Below, piece by piece: positions 35,404-36,656 of a stretch of 36,656 nucleotides of DNA; within the stretch, counting starts at the first letter, position 1, and each line of letters begins with the position of its first letter. Origin of the DNA: Candidatus Nealsoniibacteriota bacterium (lineage in GTDB: Bacteria > Patescibacteriota > Minisyncoccia > Minisyncoccales > GWA2-38-27). Position numbers and translations under genes: made by a program. The notes below the pieces were generated by a model. It was not told the DNA's origin and did no database searches. It was given only the letters and a program-made list of their open reading frames with translations. The DNA is taken from positions 1 through 36,656 of the forward strand of contig JAUWWC010000006.1 of the NCBI GenBank assembly GCA_030617105.1. Direction: 5' to 3'.

Positions 35404-36656
35404 ATGAAGTTTCTGATTAAGAATTTTGTTTTTATTCTGCTTATCTTTCTGATAATTTCAGGGGTTTTTGCTTTGTTCTTTAATCCTTTTGAAGAAGAAA
35501 AAGAGGTTTCTCTGACTCAATTAGTTGAAGAAATTAATCAAGAGAAAATTAAGAAAATTACTGTTGCTGGTTCAGAGATTTCTATCCTGTATCAAGATGA
35601 AACAGAGGCAAAATCAAGAAAAGAATCAGAAAGCTCTCTTACGGAATCGTTAATAACTCTTGGCGTAGATTCAGAAAAATTAAAAACAGTAGAAATTGAA
35701 GCAAAACCAGAAGGAGGAGTTTGGATTTGGCTCACACCTGTTTTAATGTTTGGATTGCCTGTTTTAATCTTTGTATTCTTCTTTTTTATGATCTTCCGCC
35801 AGGCAAAAGCTGGAGCTGGTCAAGCTTTTAGCTTTACTAAAACCAAAGCCCGCTTATTTGGAGCTGAAGGCCATCCGAAAGAAAAAATCAGCTTTAAAGA
35901 TGTTGCTGGATTAAAAGAAGCAAAAGAAGAATTAAAAGAAATTGTTGACTTTTTGAAAAATCCCAAAAAGTATTTAAGAATGGGGGCAAGAATTCCACGA
36001 GGAGTTCTATTGGTGGGTCCGGCTGGCTGCGGAAAGACATTGCTCGCGCGCGCTGTGGCAGGCGAGAGCAGTGTTCCATTCTTTTCAGTTTCTGGCTCAG
36101 AATTCGTTGAAATGTTCGTAGGTGTCGGGTCTAGTCGAGTACGGGATCTCTTTTCTAGTGCTAAGAAAGCTGGGACTTCAATTATCTTTATTGACGAACT
36201 TGATGCTATTGGCAGACATAGAGGAGCTGGAGTCGGAGGAGGACACGATGAAAGAGAACAAACATTGAACCAGATTTTAGTAGAAATGGATGGATTTGAA
36301 AGAAATACCAATGTCATTATTTTGGCAGCTACCAACAGACCAGATATTTTAGATCCAGCTCTTTTAAGACCTGGGAGATTTGATAGAAAAGTGGTCTTAG
36401 ATATGCCTGACATTAATGGCAGAGAAGATATTTTAAAGATTCATTGTCGGGGAAAACCATTAGCTTCAGACGTGAACTTAAGAGAAATTGCTGAAAGAAC
36501 TCCTGGCTTTTCTGGCGCTGACATAGCTAATGTTGTTAATGAAGCAGCAATTTTAGCTGCTAAAAGGAATAAAACACAGGTTTATCAGCAAGAACTTTTA
36601 GAATCAATTGAAAAAGTATTATTAGGCCCTGAAAGAAAAAGCCACATCTTATCTGT
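35404..36656 (+). CDS. ftsH: ATP-dependent zinc metalloprotease FtsH, 3' end beyond the window
   Basis: 417 codons are visible and the frame is still open at the window edge. Membrane helices at residues 7-27 and 108-131 flank the small extracytoplasmic domain. The AAA domain follows: [18 protein letters not shown], Walker A GPAGCGKT at 205-212 (GPPGTGKT in most FtsH), pore motif FVG at about 238, Walker [12 protein letters not shown] at 260-270, and arginine-finger segment RPGRFDR at 322-328. The HEXXH protease site lies outside the window. FtsH extracts and degrades membrane proteins. No Shine-Dalgarno sequence is present before the ATG. Confidence 0.96.
   Translation, partial: MKFLIKNFVFILLIFLIISGVFALFFNPFEEEKEVSLTQLVEEINQEKIKKITVAGSEISILYQDETEAKSRKESESSLTESLITLGVDSEKLKTVEIEAKPEGGVWIWLTPVLMFGLPVLIFVFFFFMIFRQAKAGAGQAFSFTKTKARLFGAEGHPKEKISFKDVAGLKEAKEELKEIVDFLKNPKKYLRMGARIPRGVLLVGPAGCGKTLLARAVAGESSVPFFSVSGSEFVEMFVGVGSSRVRDLFSSAKKAGTSIIFIDELDAIGRHRGAGVGGGHDEREQTLNQILVEMDGFERNTNVIILAATNRPDILDPALLRPGRFDRKVVLDMPDINGREDILKIHCRGKPLASDVNLREIAERTPGFSGADIANVVNEAAILAAKRNKTQVYQQELLESIEKVLLGPERKSHILS

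Noticed and set aside
35820-36413. - strand 197-codon open frame at the window end
   Set aside because: It is antisense to ftsH, whose AAA motifs are unmistakable on the + strand.
1-36656. Alternative genetic code with UGA read as glycine, as in some CPR lineages
   Set aside because: Several well-defined genes end in TGA at the family's expected C terminus and none has an internal in-frame TGA.

Overview
The window is AT-rich and gene-dense, with short, often overlapping genes. Its gene families (a complete type IV pilus locus with PilM/N/O but no visible secretin, LemA-HtpX, VirB2-like small pilins, GNVGIGTTSP surface proteins, very short housekeeping proteins, no metabolic genes) point to a Candidatus Patescibacteria (CPR) genome, probably of the Parcubacteria group. 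This placement rests on gene content and style; there is no rRNA in the window. The standard code fits: TGA ends many genes and no gene needs TGA read through.

Layout. (1) 1-3.5 kb: 3' part of a GT4 glycosyltransferase (+), then on the minus strand a short MscS channel, tRNA-Ser(GGA), a zinc-ribbon protein, HtpX and LemA. (2) 3.5-8.7 kb: a minus-strand block of exported surface proteins: a 635-aa Fn3/PKD protein, a C1q-like protein and two GNVGIGTT tail-fibre-like proteins. It is interrupted by an intact RAYT (Y1 transposase) unit and the remnant of a second one. Two of the surface genes share an almost identical 5' segment with different 3' parts. (3) 8.8-19.2 kb: the pilus locus, read from pilM down: pilM-pilN-pilO-small membrane protein-pilB-receiver protein-pilT-pilC, then a promoter and five prepilins with pilD among them. 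(4) 19.2-24.1 kb: tRNA-Ser(TGA), tRNA-Ser(GCT), a divergent tRNA-Arg(GCG) abutting recG, a membrane GT2, a secreted Gly/Tyr-rich coiled-coil protein and tRNA-Glu. (5) 24.1-28.4 kb (+): tsaD, valS, a PrsW-like protease and an Hsp20. (6) 28.4-33.2 kb (-): tRNA-Leu, two VirB2-like proteins, a methyltransferase, gyrA, a small membrane protein and an MBL hydrolase. (7) 33.2-36.7 kb (+): a small basic protein, an S1-domain protein, a zinc-ribbon protein and the 5' two thirds of ftsH.

How it works together. Regions 2 and 3 look like one cell-surface programme: the pilus machine (PilB/PilT motors, PilC platform, PilM/N/O, PilD peptidase, prepilins) is followed by membrane-anchored adhesin-like proteins that could mediate host-cell contact. 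The rest is housekeeping, translation and protein quality control.

Most notable non-gene signals: (a) a leader motif AAAGGTCGA or AAAAGGTCGA 27-37 nt before the start codons of four pilin or surface-protein genes; (b) many genes with a -10 box only 7-10 nt before the ATG, predicting leaderless mRNAs; (c) two tRNAs ending 2-3 nt before an ATG (mscS, recG), so that tRNA 3' processing itself could create the mRNA 5' end; (d) repeated cassettes and repeats in the adhesin block that could drive recombination; (e) a scatter of small perfect palindromes and A-rich low-complexity inserts, some in frame inside housekeeping genes.
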